Positions 32,719 through 40,162 of a stretch of DNA of 46,935 bases are shown here, in pieces. Under the pieces are notes generated by a model. It saw only the letters and a list, made by a program, of their open reading frames with translations. It did not search any database and was not told where the DNA came from. Location of the stretch: the NCBI RefSeq assembly GCF_004402215.1, contig NZ_SOEZ01000043.1, positions 40,652 to 87,586 on the forward strand, written 5' to 3'. The DNA comes from Cryobacterium tagatosivorans (GTDB lineage: Bacteria; Actinomycetota; Actinomycetes; Actinomycetales; Microbacteriaceae). Each line of letters opens with the position of its first letter. Position 1 is the first letter of the stretch. Both the position numbers and the translations under genes were made by a program.

Positions 32719-35700
32719 GAGCTGACCTGCTTGATGACGTGGATGCGGCAGGACCCGAAGGACCAGGGGTCGAGGCAATGGTTGGCGATTTCGGCGAGGA
32801 AGACGGCGCCGCCCATGACCTTCGCGTCATCGCCGACGCGGCTGCGGAACGTCTCGACCTGCTCCGGGGTGAAGGCCTGCTGGGTGGGGTTGCGGTAGTT
32901 CTGCTTCTGCGTGCCGGAGGACACGATCAGCAGCCGGGCGCCGGCCAGCTCCGTGCCGGGCGGGATGCCGGCGATCGCGCCGTCGTGGAAGGCGAGCTGG
33001 TAGGCACCGAGCTGAGGATGCTCCGCCACCCCGGAGTCGGCGGTCGGGTCGCCCTTGCCGGTCTTCAGGTCGACGATGACGGCGCGGCCGTCGCTGAGCT
33101 GCTCGACCCGGTCGACGGTGCCGGACAGGACGGCTCCGCCGACCTCGAGCGTGAACCGGCCTTCCGCGCTGAGCAGCGTGGTGCCGGCCCGTTCGGCGTC
33201 GCGGAGGTAGGAGGCGAGTCGGTCGGTGAGGGTACGCGCCTCGAGCTTGTGCAGCCGGGACTGCCAGTCGGCGTCGAAGACCAGCTCGCCCCACCGTGCC
33301 TCGACGTGCTGCCAGAGCGACTCCGGGCTGATGTCGGTGGCGTCTTCCATGACCTTGTGGATGATCGTGCCGAGGTTGGCCGCCGTGCTGCCGCCTCCGC
33401 CGCCGACCTGTCCGATCATCCAGTGCAGCGGGCACGTTTCGACGGCGGACATCTTCGATGGCGAGACCCGCACCGGCCCGTCGCCGGCGTCCGGGTCGTT
33501 GAGCGGGCGCGTCGTGCTCTGCCCCCGGATGCCGTACCACTCGAGCGGGGCGGCGCCGGGCACCGACTCCCGCGCGAGCCGCGCCAGGGTGGCCGCGGCA
33601 TCCTGTGCCCGCCTGCCGGTCAGCTCGTCGGGGCCGGCCGCCCGCCGCAGCGCGCCGGTCAGTTCGCTCCGCAGCCGGCCGACCATGCCGCGCAGGGACA
33701 GCGGGTACAGGCTGGCGGAGTCGGCTTTGAGGGCCTTGTCGGGCAGGAGGTTCTCGAGCAGGCGGGTGGCGAACACCGAGCGTTGGTGGTCTTCGTCGTC
33801 GACCGCGGTCAGGAGCAGCTCGCCGGTGGCCCGGGAGGCGGCCTGGGCGAACATCCTCAGCTCATCGTGCAGCACGGCCCGGCGCGGGTCGGCGTCCCGG
33901 TCCTCGCGGCTGGCGACGGCGGCCAGCTCGCCGGCGCCCAGCAGCGAGCCGCGGATGCGCAGGTCGGGCCAGACGTTTTCCTGCAGGCCGGCGAGCACGA
34001 CGACCTCGAACTCCCGGCCGATGCTGCCGCTCGGCGTCGAGACGACGACGGCGTCGCCGAGGGCGCGCGGCGCCAGGGTGTCTTCGGGCACGTCGGTGTC
34101 GACGAGGTGTTCCAGGAAGAGCAGCGGCGGCGCAGCCGGGGTGCGTTCCACGAACCGCTGGGCCGCCGCGAAGAGGGCCACGATCGCGTCGAGGTTGCGA
34201 TTGGCCTCGTCGGCGACGATCCCGGTTCCGGCCGACTGGTCGAACCAGACGTCGGCCAGGCGGCTGCGCTGCCAGAGACCCCAGAGCAGTTCCTCGATGG
34301 TCGCTCCGGCCCGGTACTCGGCGGCCGCCGTGCGCAGGCTCTCGCCGAAGGCGGTGGTCTTGCGGGCCGTGCGGTTGTCGATCATCGCGAGCGCACCGGG
34401 CACGGTCAGCGCCTCGACGAGCAGCTGGTCCGGGCTGCGCCCGGCGTCGGCGCCTTCGTCGTCAGACGAGAGGGCCTGCTGCCGGAGCGCCGCCCGCAGC
34501 CGCCGGAGCGTGATCGGGTCGAGGCCGCCGAGCGGGCCGCGCAACAGGTCGACCGCGGCGTCGGCGTCGAGGGCCCTGCGCCCGAGCGTCACCTCGAGGG
34601 CAAGGATGAAGGCCCGGACGGCGTGTTCGTCGCGGAGGGCGGTCTGCGCCGTCGCCACCTGGGTGGGGACCTCGAGGGCGGCCAGTCCCTTGGACAGCGC
34701 CGGGACGAGCGACCCGGTGCGCACGATCACGGCCATCTGCCCCCACGGGACGCCGCCGATCACGTGGCGTTCCCGGAGCCGGCGGGCGATCACCGCGAGC
34801 TGCTCGGCCGGGCTGGCGGCGATGGCGGCCTGCACGGGCGCGGCGCGCACCGTGACGGCCGGGCTGACCGAGACGGAGCGCTGGGTTCCCGCGGCCGCGG
34901 CGCCGATCCGGCCGGTGATCTCGTGGACGACGGCCCGGAGGGCAGGTCCGTGCCGGTACACGCGGCCGAGGATGAGCGCCGGTGCGGTGTCGACGCCGAG
35001 GTACGCGCCGAGCCGGCCGAGGGCATCCGGGTGGGCGCCGCGGAAGGAACCGGTGCTGATGTCGGGGTCGCCGAACGCGACGATGGCCACTCCGCGCGCG
35101 GCGAACCTGGCGAGCAGCTCGAGGGTGCCCTGGGTGGTTTCCTGGGCGTCGTCGAGCACGATCAGGCGCAGCCCGTCCAGGGCGCCGAGCGCCCCGGTCG
35201 GCGTGTGGCCTCGCGGTGCCGCCTGCACGACGGCCGCCGCGTACTGGGCGAGTTCGGTGGAGTCGTATTGCCCCGGGCGGGTCTGGTCCTTGACCTCTTC
35301 GTAGCCGCGGATGAATTCGGCCGCCGCCACCCACTCCGGCCGCTCAGCGTCCCGGCCGAGGGCGGCCAGCCGCGCCGGCGTGACGCCGTATTCCACGGCG
35401 CGCATCATCAGGTCGCGCAGCTCGGTGCGGAAGCCGCGCAGCCGCCTGACCTCGGGCCCGAGGGGGTCGGGCCAGTTCGGGCCGGTGCCGTCGGCGAGGT
35501 GCCCGGCGAGCAGTTCGGCGATGATCTGGTCCTGCTCGCCGCCGGTGAGGAGGGTCGGGGACGTGCCATCGGCCCGGGCCTCGGCATCTCGCACGACCTG
35601 GAAGGCGAGCGAGTTGGCGGTGCGGGCGAGCGGGCCGTTCGTGGGCACGCCGAGCCGCAGGGCCAGGCGATCGCGCAGGGCGGTGGCGCCGGAACGGGTG

Positions 35701-35921
35701 GGCACCAGCACGAGCACCTCGCTCGGCGAGTACCCGCGCCGGAGCACGCGGTCCGCGACGAGCTCGACGAGTGTGGTCGTCTTGCCGGTGCCGGGGGCGC
35801 CGATCACGGCGGCCGATGCCCCGTCCGCGAGGCCGAGGACCGCCCGCTGGCTGTCGTCCAGGTGGTCGGCGTCGGTCGACGTATCGGGGTCGGTACGGCG
35901 CTCGAATCCTGGGGTGGTCAC
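32715..35921 (-). CDS. AdnA-like helicase-nuclease subunit
   Basis: A 1068-residue UvrD-like protein with C-terminal PD-(D/E)XK nuclease domain, the expected partner of the AdnB-like protein. Walker A is GAPGTGKT at 41-48; the Walker B region reads LIVLDDAQETTQG, DDAQ instead of DEYQ, suggesting a weaker motor, as reported for mycobacterial AdnA (from memory). The nuclease core shows VIVDLKTGKGDP and HPQLGAYQLAF. Candidate Fe-S cysteines are ETCPLHWM before the nuclease and only two at the C-terminus (HCLDPWSFGSC), fewer than a full four-Cys set. The GTG start sits seven bases after TAGCTT, so it is probably leaderless; no Shine-Dalgarno is visible. Confidence 0.9.
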   Translation of the reverse strand: MTTPGFERRTDPDTSTDADHLDDSQRAVLGLADGASAAVIGAPGTGKTTTLVELVADRVLRRGYSPSEVLVLVPTRSGATALRDRLALRLGVPTNGPLARTANSLAFQVVRDAEARADGTSPTLLTGGEQDQIIAELLAGHLADGTGPNWPDPLGPEVRRLRGFRTELRDLMMRAVEYGVTPARLAALGRDAERPEWVAAAEFIRGYEEVKDQTRPGQYDSTELAQYAAAVVQAAPRGHTPTGALGALDGLRLIVLDDAQETTQGTLELLARFAARGVAIVAFGDPDISTGSFRGAHPDALGRLGAYLGVDTAPALILGRVYRHGPALRAVVHEITGRIGAAAAGTQRSVSVSPAVTVRAAPVQAAIAASPAEQLAVIARRLRERHVIGGVPWGQMAVIVRTGSLVPALSKGLAALEVPTQVATAQTALRDEHAVRAFILALEVTLGRRALDADAAVDLLRGPLGGLDPITLRRLRAALRQQALSSDDEGADAGRSPDQLLVEALTVPGALAMIDNRTARKTTAFGESLRTAAAEYRAGATIEELLWGLWQRSRLADVWFDQSAGTGIVADEANRNLDAIVALFAAAQRFVERTPAAPPLLFLEHLVDTDVPEDTLAPRALGDAVVVSTPSGSIGREFEVVVLAGLQENVWPDLRIRGSLLGAGELAAVASREDRDADPRRAVLHDELRMFAQAASRATGELLLTAVDDEDHQRSVFATRLLENLLPDKALKADSASLYPLSLRGMVGRLRSELTGALRRAAGPDELTGRRAQDAAATLARLARESVPGAAPLEWYGIRGQSTTRPLNDPDAGDGPVRVSPSKMSAVETCPLHWMIGQVGGGGGSTAANLGTIIHKVMEDATDISPESLWQHVEARWGELVFDADWQSRLHKLEARTLTDRLASYLRDAERAGTTLLSAEGRFTLEVGGAVLSGTVDRVEQLSDGRAVIVDLKTGKGDPTADSGVAEHPQLGAYQLAFHDGAIAGIPPGTELAGARLLIVSSGTQKQNYRNPTQQAFTPEQVETFRSRVGDDAKVMGGAVFLAEIANHCLDPWSFGSCRIHVIKQVSS

Positions 35922-35928
35922 GAATTCA

Positions 35929-35934
35929 AAGCTA
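35929..35934 (-). promoter_or_regulatory. -10 box of the adnA-adnB operon (leaderless)
   Basis: TAGCTT on the minus strand, seven bases before the GTG start at 35921. Confidence 0.5.
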
Positions 35935-36019
35935 CTGGGTTCCGCCGACAGTGAACGGTGTCGGGGCGGCCGGGGGTTCTGTCGTACTGTGGGCGAACAG
36001 GCTACGAAAGGCGCATCTG

Positions 36020-36244
36020 GTGGATATCCGTATTGGCATCTTCAACTCCCCCCGTGAGATCGGTTTCGAGACATCTCAGCCGGCGGCCGAGATCGAGGAA
36101 GCGGTGGCAAAGGCGCTGGCCGGCTCCACCGGCTACCTGAAGCTCTCGGACGACAAGGGGCGGATCTACATCGTCCCGACGATCGGCCTCGCCTACGTCG
36201 AGCTGGGTTCCGAAACCTCCCGCCGCGTCGGCTTCGTCGCCTAG
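36020..36244 (+). CDS. DUF3107 family protein (TB9.4-like)
   Basis: A 74-residue protein of the actinobacterial DUF3107 family. It begins MDIRIGIFNSPREIGFET and ends IVPTIGLAYVELGSETSRRVGFVA, matching my memory of mycobacterial TB9.4 (Rv3208A). It is small, soluble and of unknown function. The GTG start has GAAAGG eight bases upstream. TACTGT at 35985-35990 may be a -10. It is divergent from adnA and likely cotranscribed with the membrane protein gene eight bases downstream. Confidence 0.93.
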   Translation: MDIRIGIFNSPREIGFETSQPAAEIEEAVAKALAGSTGYLKLSDDKGRIYIVPTIGLAYVELGSETSRRVGFVA

Positions 36245-36252
36245 CACCAGCC

Positions 36253-36561
36253 GTGGAACTCCTGTTCGTGGCCCTCGGCGGGGCCATTCTCGGGCTGGCC
36301 GCGCGCTACTTGCTGCCCGGACGTGACTTCCACGGGGCCGTCCTGGTTCCGGCCGTCGGCACGGCGGTCGCGTCGGCCGCCTGGGTCGCGCTGACCTGGC
36401 TCGGCTGGAAATGGGACGGCGGCTGGATCTGGTGGGTCGCCCTGGGCCTGTCTGCCGCGGCCTCGGCCGCGGTGGACATCCTGCTGTCCCGTCGGCGTGC
36501 ACAGGCCGACCGGGAACTGCAGCAGCGCCTCGCGAAGAACGGCGTTCCGCACCACGCCTGA
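36253..36561 (+). CDS. Small membrane protein, unknown function
   Basis: A 102-residue protein with about three hydrophobic helices (roughly 2-22, 29-50 and 57-77), then a basic, Gln-rich cytoplasmic tail (SRRRAQADRELQQRLAKNG). It starts at GTG, eight bases after the DUF3107 stop, without its own ribosome-binding site, which points to coupled translation. I do not recognise a named family. Confidence 0.75.
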   Translation: MELLFVALGGAILGLAARYLLPGRDFHGAVLVPAVGTAVASAAWVALTWLGWKWDGGWIWWVALGLSAAASAAVDILLSRRRAQADRELQQRLAKNGVPHHA

Positions 36562-36568
36562 ACGGGCC

Positions 36569-36625
36569 GGGCCGAACTGGCTGGGCGGAACTGGCCGGGC
36601 GAAACTGGCCGAGGCGAAACTGGCC
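36569..36625. repeat. 14-15-bp tandem repeat
   Basis: Four units close to GGGCGGAACTGGCC (14, 14, 14 and 15 bp) lie between the converging ends of the membrane-protein and ferritin-like genes. Confidence 0.85.
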
Positions 36626-36638
36626 GGAGTGGAGCGCG

Positions 36639-37355
36639 TCAGGCCGTGAGGCCGAGCCCGTCCATCCGGCGGGTGTGCGCCGCGATGAGTTCCGTGAAGA
36701 CCGGCTCGATCCGGGACTCTTCGGTGCCCGACGCGGCCGACAACGCCATGGCCGACCGCGCCACCAGCAGGGTGTCGCCGACGAGCCGACGGCCCCACAT
36801 GGCCAGGCGCGACCCCAGGGTCGGATCGGCATTGATCGCCACCTTGAGTTCGTGCACAAGAACCTCGGTGCCGGCATCCTCGCCGAGCAGTTTCGCGATC
36901 CGGGGGCCGACGTCGCCGGGCAGGCCGTCGGAGAGCCGGATGAAGAAGTCGTCGAGCAGCCCGCCGGTGAGATAGCAGCTGAGCAGCACCTCGTGCCAGT
37001 CGGCGCCGGTGGTCTTCTGCCGGTAGAGGTCGAGGGCCGGCGCGAACGGCGTCATCTCCACTGCGGGCTCGCCTCCGCGCCGGCGGATCTCCTGGATCAG
37101 GCCGTGGTGTTTGGACAGCGCACGTCCCGCCGCGGCGCTCAGCCCTTCGCGGGCGGCCAGGTTCGGCGCGGTCGCCACGGCGCCGGCCAGGCTCTCGAAG
37201 ACCGCCAGCTCGAAGTAGGCGGCCTGGCCGAGGTAGGGCATCACCTGCGGCGTGAGGTCGCTGATGTCGACTTTCGTGGTCGCCAGCTTCACCCTGCGGG
37301 CGCCCAGCCGGGGTGTTTCCGACCGCTTCGGTCGCTTATCAAGCCACGAGATCAC
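36639..37355 (-). CDS. Ferritin-like fold protein
   Basis: A 238-residue, largely helical protein of the actinobacterial ferritin-like family I recall next to the rhlE-type helicase in mycobacteria (Rv3210c). Glu/His-bearing helices are visible: YLGQAAYFELAVFESLAG, GRALSKHHGLIQEIRRRGGE, and ELIAAHTRR near the C-terminus, consistent with a possible di-metal site. Its reaction is unknown. The GTG start lies six bases downstream of TAAGCT, so the transcript is probably leaderless. It is divergent from the DEAD-box helicase gene. Confidence 0.82.
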   Translation of the reverse strand: MISWLDKRPKRSETPRLGARRVKLATTKVDISDLTPQVMPYLGQAAYFELAVFESLAGAVATAPNLAAREGLSAAAGRALSKHHGLIQEIRRRGGEPAVEMTPFAPALDLYRQKTTGADWHEVLLSCYLTGGLLDDFFIRLSDGLPGDVGPRIAKLLGEDAGTEVLVHELKVAINADPTLGSRLAMWGRRLVGDTLLVARSAMALSAASGTEESRIEPVFTELIAAHTRRMDGLGLTA

Positions 37356-37361
37356 GCGCTC

Positions 37362-37367
37362 AGCTTA
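37362..37367 (-). promoter_or_regulatory. -10 box of the ferritin-like gene (leaderless)
   Basis: TAAGCT on the minus strand, six bases before the GTG start at 37355. Confidence 0.5.
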
Positions 37368-37431
37368 GGACAGCGCGGCGCGCCGCGCAGCGCTGGAGCC
37401 CCGTCAAGGCCGGTTCCCAGCAGGCGCCCGG

Positions 37432-37492
37432 TAAGCTGGGCTCACGCCATCGACATGGATCGGTGGCCGGTGCCCGCTGCAAGAAGACGGGC
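37432..37492 (+). promoter_or_regulatory. Promoter and leader hairpin of the DEAD-box helicase gene
   Basis: TAAGCT at 37432-37437 is a -10 candidate and gives a leader of about 85 nt, long for this window. The leader contains GCCCG (37472-37476) and CGGGC (37488-37492), which pair around an 11-base A-rich loop. RNA-helicase genes in other bacteria often have regulatory leaders. Confidence 0.4.
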
Positions 37493-37528
37493 GCATCCCT
37501 CTTCCAGCAAATGAACAGGCATACATTC

Positions 37529-39055
37529 GTGACTTTCTCCGAACTAAATATCGACCAGGACATGGTCGACGCGCTCGTCGACAAAGGCATCCTCGAACCG
37601 TTCCCCATCCAGGTACAGACAATCCCCCTCGCCCTCAGCGGCCAGGACATCATCGGCCAGGCCAAGACCGGCACCGGCAAGACCTTCGGCTTCGGCCTCC
37701 CCCTCATCCAGCGCCTCGGCCTGAACCCGGCGCCCGGCGTGCAGGCGCTCGTCGTGGTGCCGACCCGCGAACTCTGCGTGCAGGTCTCCGAGGACCTCGA
37801 GCTGGCCGCGAAGAACCGCGACACCACGATCGTCTCGATCTACGGCGGCAAGGCCTACGAGGGCCAGATCGAGGCCCTCAAGGCCGGCGCGCAGATCGTC
37901 GTCGGCACCCCCGGCCGCCTGCTCGACCTCGCCAGCCAGCGCCTGCTGAGCCTCGCCAACGTGCAGGAGATGGTGCTCGACGAGGCCGACAAGATGCTCG
38001 ACCTCGGCTTCCTCGCCGACATCGAGAAGCTGTTCGCGCAGACCCCGGCCACCCGCCACACCATGCTGTTCTCCGCGACGATGCCCGGCCCGATCGTCGC
38101 CCTCGCGCGCCGCTTCATGAACCGGCCCATCCACATCCGCGCCACCGACCCCGACGAGGGCCTCATGCAGGCCAACATCGAGCACCTGGTCTACCGTGCG
38201 CACAACATGGACAAGGACGAGGTGATCGGCCGCATCCTGATGGCCGACGGCCGCGGCAAGACGGTCATCTTCACCCGCACCAAGCGCGCCGCCGCGAAGC
38301 TCGTCGAGGAACTCGGCGACCGCGGCTTCAACGCCACCGCCGTGCACGGCGACCTGAACCAGGAACAGCGCGAACGCGCCATGGCCTCGTTCAAGGCCGG
38401 CAAGAAGGACATCCTGATTGCCACGGATGTCGCCGCCCGCGGCATCGACGTCGAAGACGTCACCCACGTGATCAACCACACCATCCCCGAAGACGACAAG
38501 GCGTACCTGCACCGCGTGGGCCGCACCGGCCGCGCCGGCAAGACCGGCATCGCCGTGACCTTCGTCGACTGGGACGACCTGCACAAGTGGACGCTCATCA
38601 ACAAGGCGCTCGACTTCGGCACCCCCGTGCCGATGGAGACCTACTCGTCCTCGCCGCACCTCTTCACCGACCTGAACATCCCGGCCGGTTCCAAGGGGCG
38701 CCTGCGGGCCACCCCGATCAAGGAGGTCGTGGCCGGCGCCGCCGGGGGCCGTTCGGACTCCGGGCGCTCCGGCGGAGGCCGCTCTGACTCCGGGCGCTCC
38801 GGCCGTTCGGATTCCGTTCGCTCGGGTTCCGGCCGTTCGGACGCCGGCCGCTCCGGCGACCAGGCCGGCGGACGTCCCCCGCGCAGCCGTACCCGCGTGG
38901 GCACGACCACCAACCCGGATGCCCCGGCGGCAACGCCCGCGGCCGGCACGCACGATGGCGGAGGCGCCGAGCACCACGACGGCAACAACGCTCCCCGCCG
39001 CCGCAGCCGCACCCGTCGCCGCTCGCCGCAGGCCGGCAGCACCGGCGCGGTCTAG
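37529..39055 (+). CDS. DEAD-box ATP-dependent RNA helicase (RhlE/CsdA-like)
   Basis: A 508-residue RNA helicase. Motifs in order: Q motif around FPIQVQTIPLALSGQDII, motif I AKTGTGKT, PTRELCVQ (Ia), TPGRLLDL (Ib), LDEADKMLDLGF (II), FSATMP (III), IFTRTKRAAAKL (IV), ATDVAARGIDVEDV (V) and HRVGRTGRAGK (VI). The C-terminal tail from about residue 405 is rich in Arg/Ser/Gly repeats and ends with a basic RRRSRTRRRS patch, likely for RNA binding. The GTG at 37529 giving MTFSELNIDQDMV fits the family start; ATG at 37511 is an in-frame alternative with no better ribosome-binding site. Likely involved in ribosome assembly or RNA turnover. Confidence 0.95.
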   Translation: MTFSELNIDQDMVDALVDKGILEPFPIQVQTIPLALSGQDIIGQAKTGTGKTFGFGLPLIQRLGLNPAPGVQALVVVPTRELCVQVSEDLELAAKNRDTTIVSIYGGKAYEGQIEALKAGAQIVVGTPGRLLDLASQRLLSLANVQEMVLDEADKMLDLGFLADIEKLFAQTPATRHTMLFSATMPGPIVALARRFMNRPIHIRATDPDEGLMQANIEHLVYRAHNMDKDEVIGRILMADGRGKTVIFTRTKRAAAKLVEELGDRGFNATAVHGDLNQEQRERAMASFKAGKKDILIATDVAARGIDVEDVTHVINHTIPEDDKAYLHRVGRTGRAGKTGIAVTFVDWDDLHKWTLINKALDFGTPVPMETYSSSPHLFTDLNIPAGSKGRLRATPIKEVVAGAAGGRSDSGRSGGGRSDSGRSGRSDSVRSGSGRSDAGRSGDQAGGRPPRSRTRVGTTTNPDAPAATPAAGTHDGGGAEHHDGNNAPRRRSRTRRRSPQAGSTGAV

Positions 39056-39071
39056 GCCGGCCCGCCAGCCC

Positions 39072-39106
39072 ACGCAACACGCAACACGCAACACGCAACA
39101 CGCAAC
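39072..39106. repeat. 7-bp tandem repeat (ACGCAAC x5)
   Basis: Five perfect ACGCAAC units run directly into the left arm of the palindrome at 39107. Confidence 0.95.
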
Positions 39107-39163
39107 TGAGTCGCGGACAAAGTATCTTCCCCACGCCATTGAAGGTACTTTCTCCGCATCTCA
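39107..39163. repeat. Long palindrome, family B, copy 2
   Basis: Two 23-bp arms (39107-39129, 39141-39163) with four mismatches around an 11-nt loop. The left arm starts TGAGTCGCGG and the right arm starts GAAGGTACTTTC, matching the copy at 11211-11267. It lies exactly midway between two convergent stop codons, 52 nt from each. Confidence 0.85.
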
Positions 39164-39214
39164 ACTGATCTGCGCATCTCAAAAAGTGAGACACCGCGCG
39201 ACCCTGCGACCGCG

Positions 39215-40084
39215 TCAGCCGTAGATCGGTGGCGTGCCCGTTCCCTGCTCGATGATCTGATCGAGCACCTCGGGCGCCGTCGTGTTCTCGCCCAGCCGGT
39301 TCGGCTTGCCCGTGCCGTGGTAGTCGCTCGACCCGGTCACGGCCAGGCCGTACTTCGCCGCCAGCACGTACAGCCTCGCCTTGGCCTCGGGCTCGTTCTC
39401 CCGGTGCTCCAGTTCGAGCCCGAAAAGCCCCGCCTCGGCCATCTCGGCGAGCCGCTTTTCCGGGATCATGTGCGCGACCCCGCGCGTCGCCGGGTGCGCG
39501 AGCACCGGAACCCCGCCGGCCGCCCGGACCAGGCGGATCGCGAAGAGCGGATCGGGCGCGTAGTGCGGCTGGTAGTACCCGGCCTCCCAGTGCAGGATGC
39601 CGGAGAAGGCCTCGCTGCGGGTGAGGACCAGTCCGCGCGCGACGAGCGCGTCGGCGATGTGCGGACGGCCGACCGTTGCGCCCTCCGTCGTTTGCGCCAG
39701 GACGTCATCCCAGGTGAGCTCGTAGTCGGCTCCGATGCGTTCCACCATCTGTTCCGCCCTGGTGAGCCGCGCCGAACGGATCCGGGCCGTCTCCGCGACG
39801 ATTCCGGCATCCGAGGGGTCGAACAGGTAGGCCAGCAGGTGCACGCTGGTGAACCGCTCGCGGGTGCTCAACTCCATGCCGCGGATGAGTGTGATGCCGA
39901 CTTCGCGGGCCATCTCGACGGCCTCCGGCCATCCGGCGGTCGAATCGTGATCGGTCAGCGCGACCGTGCCGAGGCCGGCCGCCGCGGCCGCCCGGATCAG
40001 CTGGGACGGGGTCTCCGTGCCGTCGGAGACGCTGGAGTGGGTGTGCAGGTCGATGGGACCCCTGAAACGCCGCTCGCCTGCCAT
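39215..40084 (-). CDS. PHP-domain phosphoesterase (YciV/RnaAM-like)
   Basis: A 289-residue PHP-family metallophosphoesterase. Metal-binding motifs are IDLHTHSSVSDG near the N-terminus, ALTDHDST, RGMELST, VPVLAHPA and SSDYHGTG. Homologues include E. coli YciV (5'-3' exoribonuclease on short RNAs, nucleoside 3',5'-bisphosphate phosphatase); the exact substrate here is uncertain. The ATG is six bases after TAGCAT with no Shine-Dalgarno, so it is predicted leaderless. It is convergent with the DEAD-box helicase and divergent from the EEP gene. Confidence 0.9.
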   Translation of the reverse strand: MAGERRFRGPIDLHTHSSVSDGTETPSQLIRAAAAAGLGTVALTDHDSTAGWPEAVEMAREVGITLIRGMELSTRERFTSVHLLAYLFDPSDAGIVAETARIRSARLTRAEQMVERIGADYELTWDDVLAQTTEGATVGRPHIADALVARGLVLTRSEAFSGILHWEAGYYQPHYAPDPLFAIRLVRAAGGVPVLAHPATRGVAHMIPEKRLAEMAEAGLFGLELEHRENEPEAKARLYVLAAKYGLAVTGSSDYHGTGKPNRLGENTTAPEVLDQIIEQGTGTPPIYG

Positions 40085-40090
40085 ATCCCC

Positions 40091-40096
40091 ATGCTA
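40091..40096 (-). promoter_or_regulatory. -10 box of the PHP gene (leaderless)
   Basis: TAGCAT on the minus strand, then six bases (GGGGAT), then ATG at 40084. Confidence 0.5.
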
Positions 40097-40147
40097 GTTG
40101 CGCGCGACCGCCGGGGCGTGGCTGAGCCGACTTCCAGCAATCTCGCC

Positions 40148-40153
40148 TAGCCT
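40148..40153 (+). promoter_or_regulatory. -10 box of the EEP gene
   Basis: TAGCCT, then nine bases, then ATG at 40163. This gives a leaderless or nearly leaderless transcript. Confidence 0.5.
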
Positions 40154-40162
40154 GAACAGGCC

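Noticed and set aside
30091..32898. A 935-codon plus-strand frame opposite adnB
   Set aside because: It is a GC-rich antisense shadow. It has no recognisable domain, whereas the opposite strand encodes intact helicase and nuclease motifs.
32739..35954. A 1071-codon plus-strand frame opposite adnA
   Set aside because: Antisense shadow of the AdnA-like gene. Its composition is low-complexity and no start signal is seen.
36569..36625. Attachment site or integration scar
   Set aside because: It is a simple tandem repeat in a spacer. No integrase or mobile gene is nearby, and the tRNA at 18525 is intact with no duplicated 3' end.
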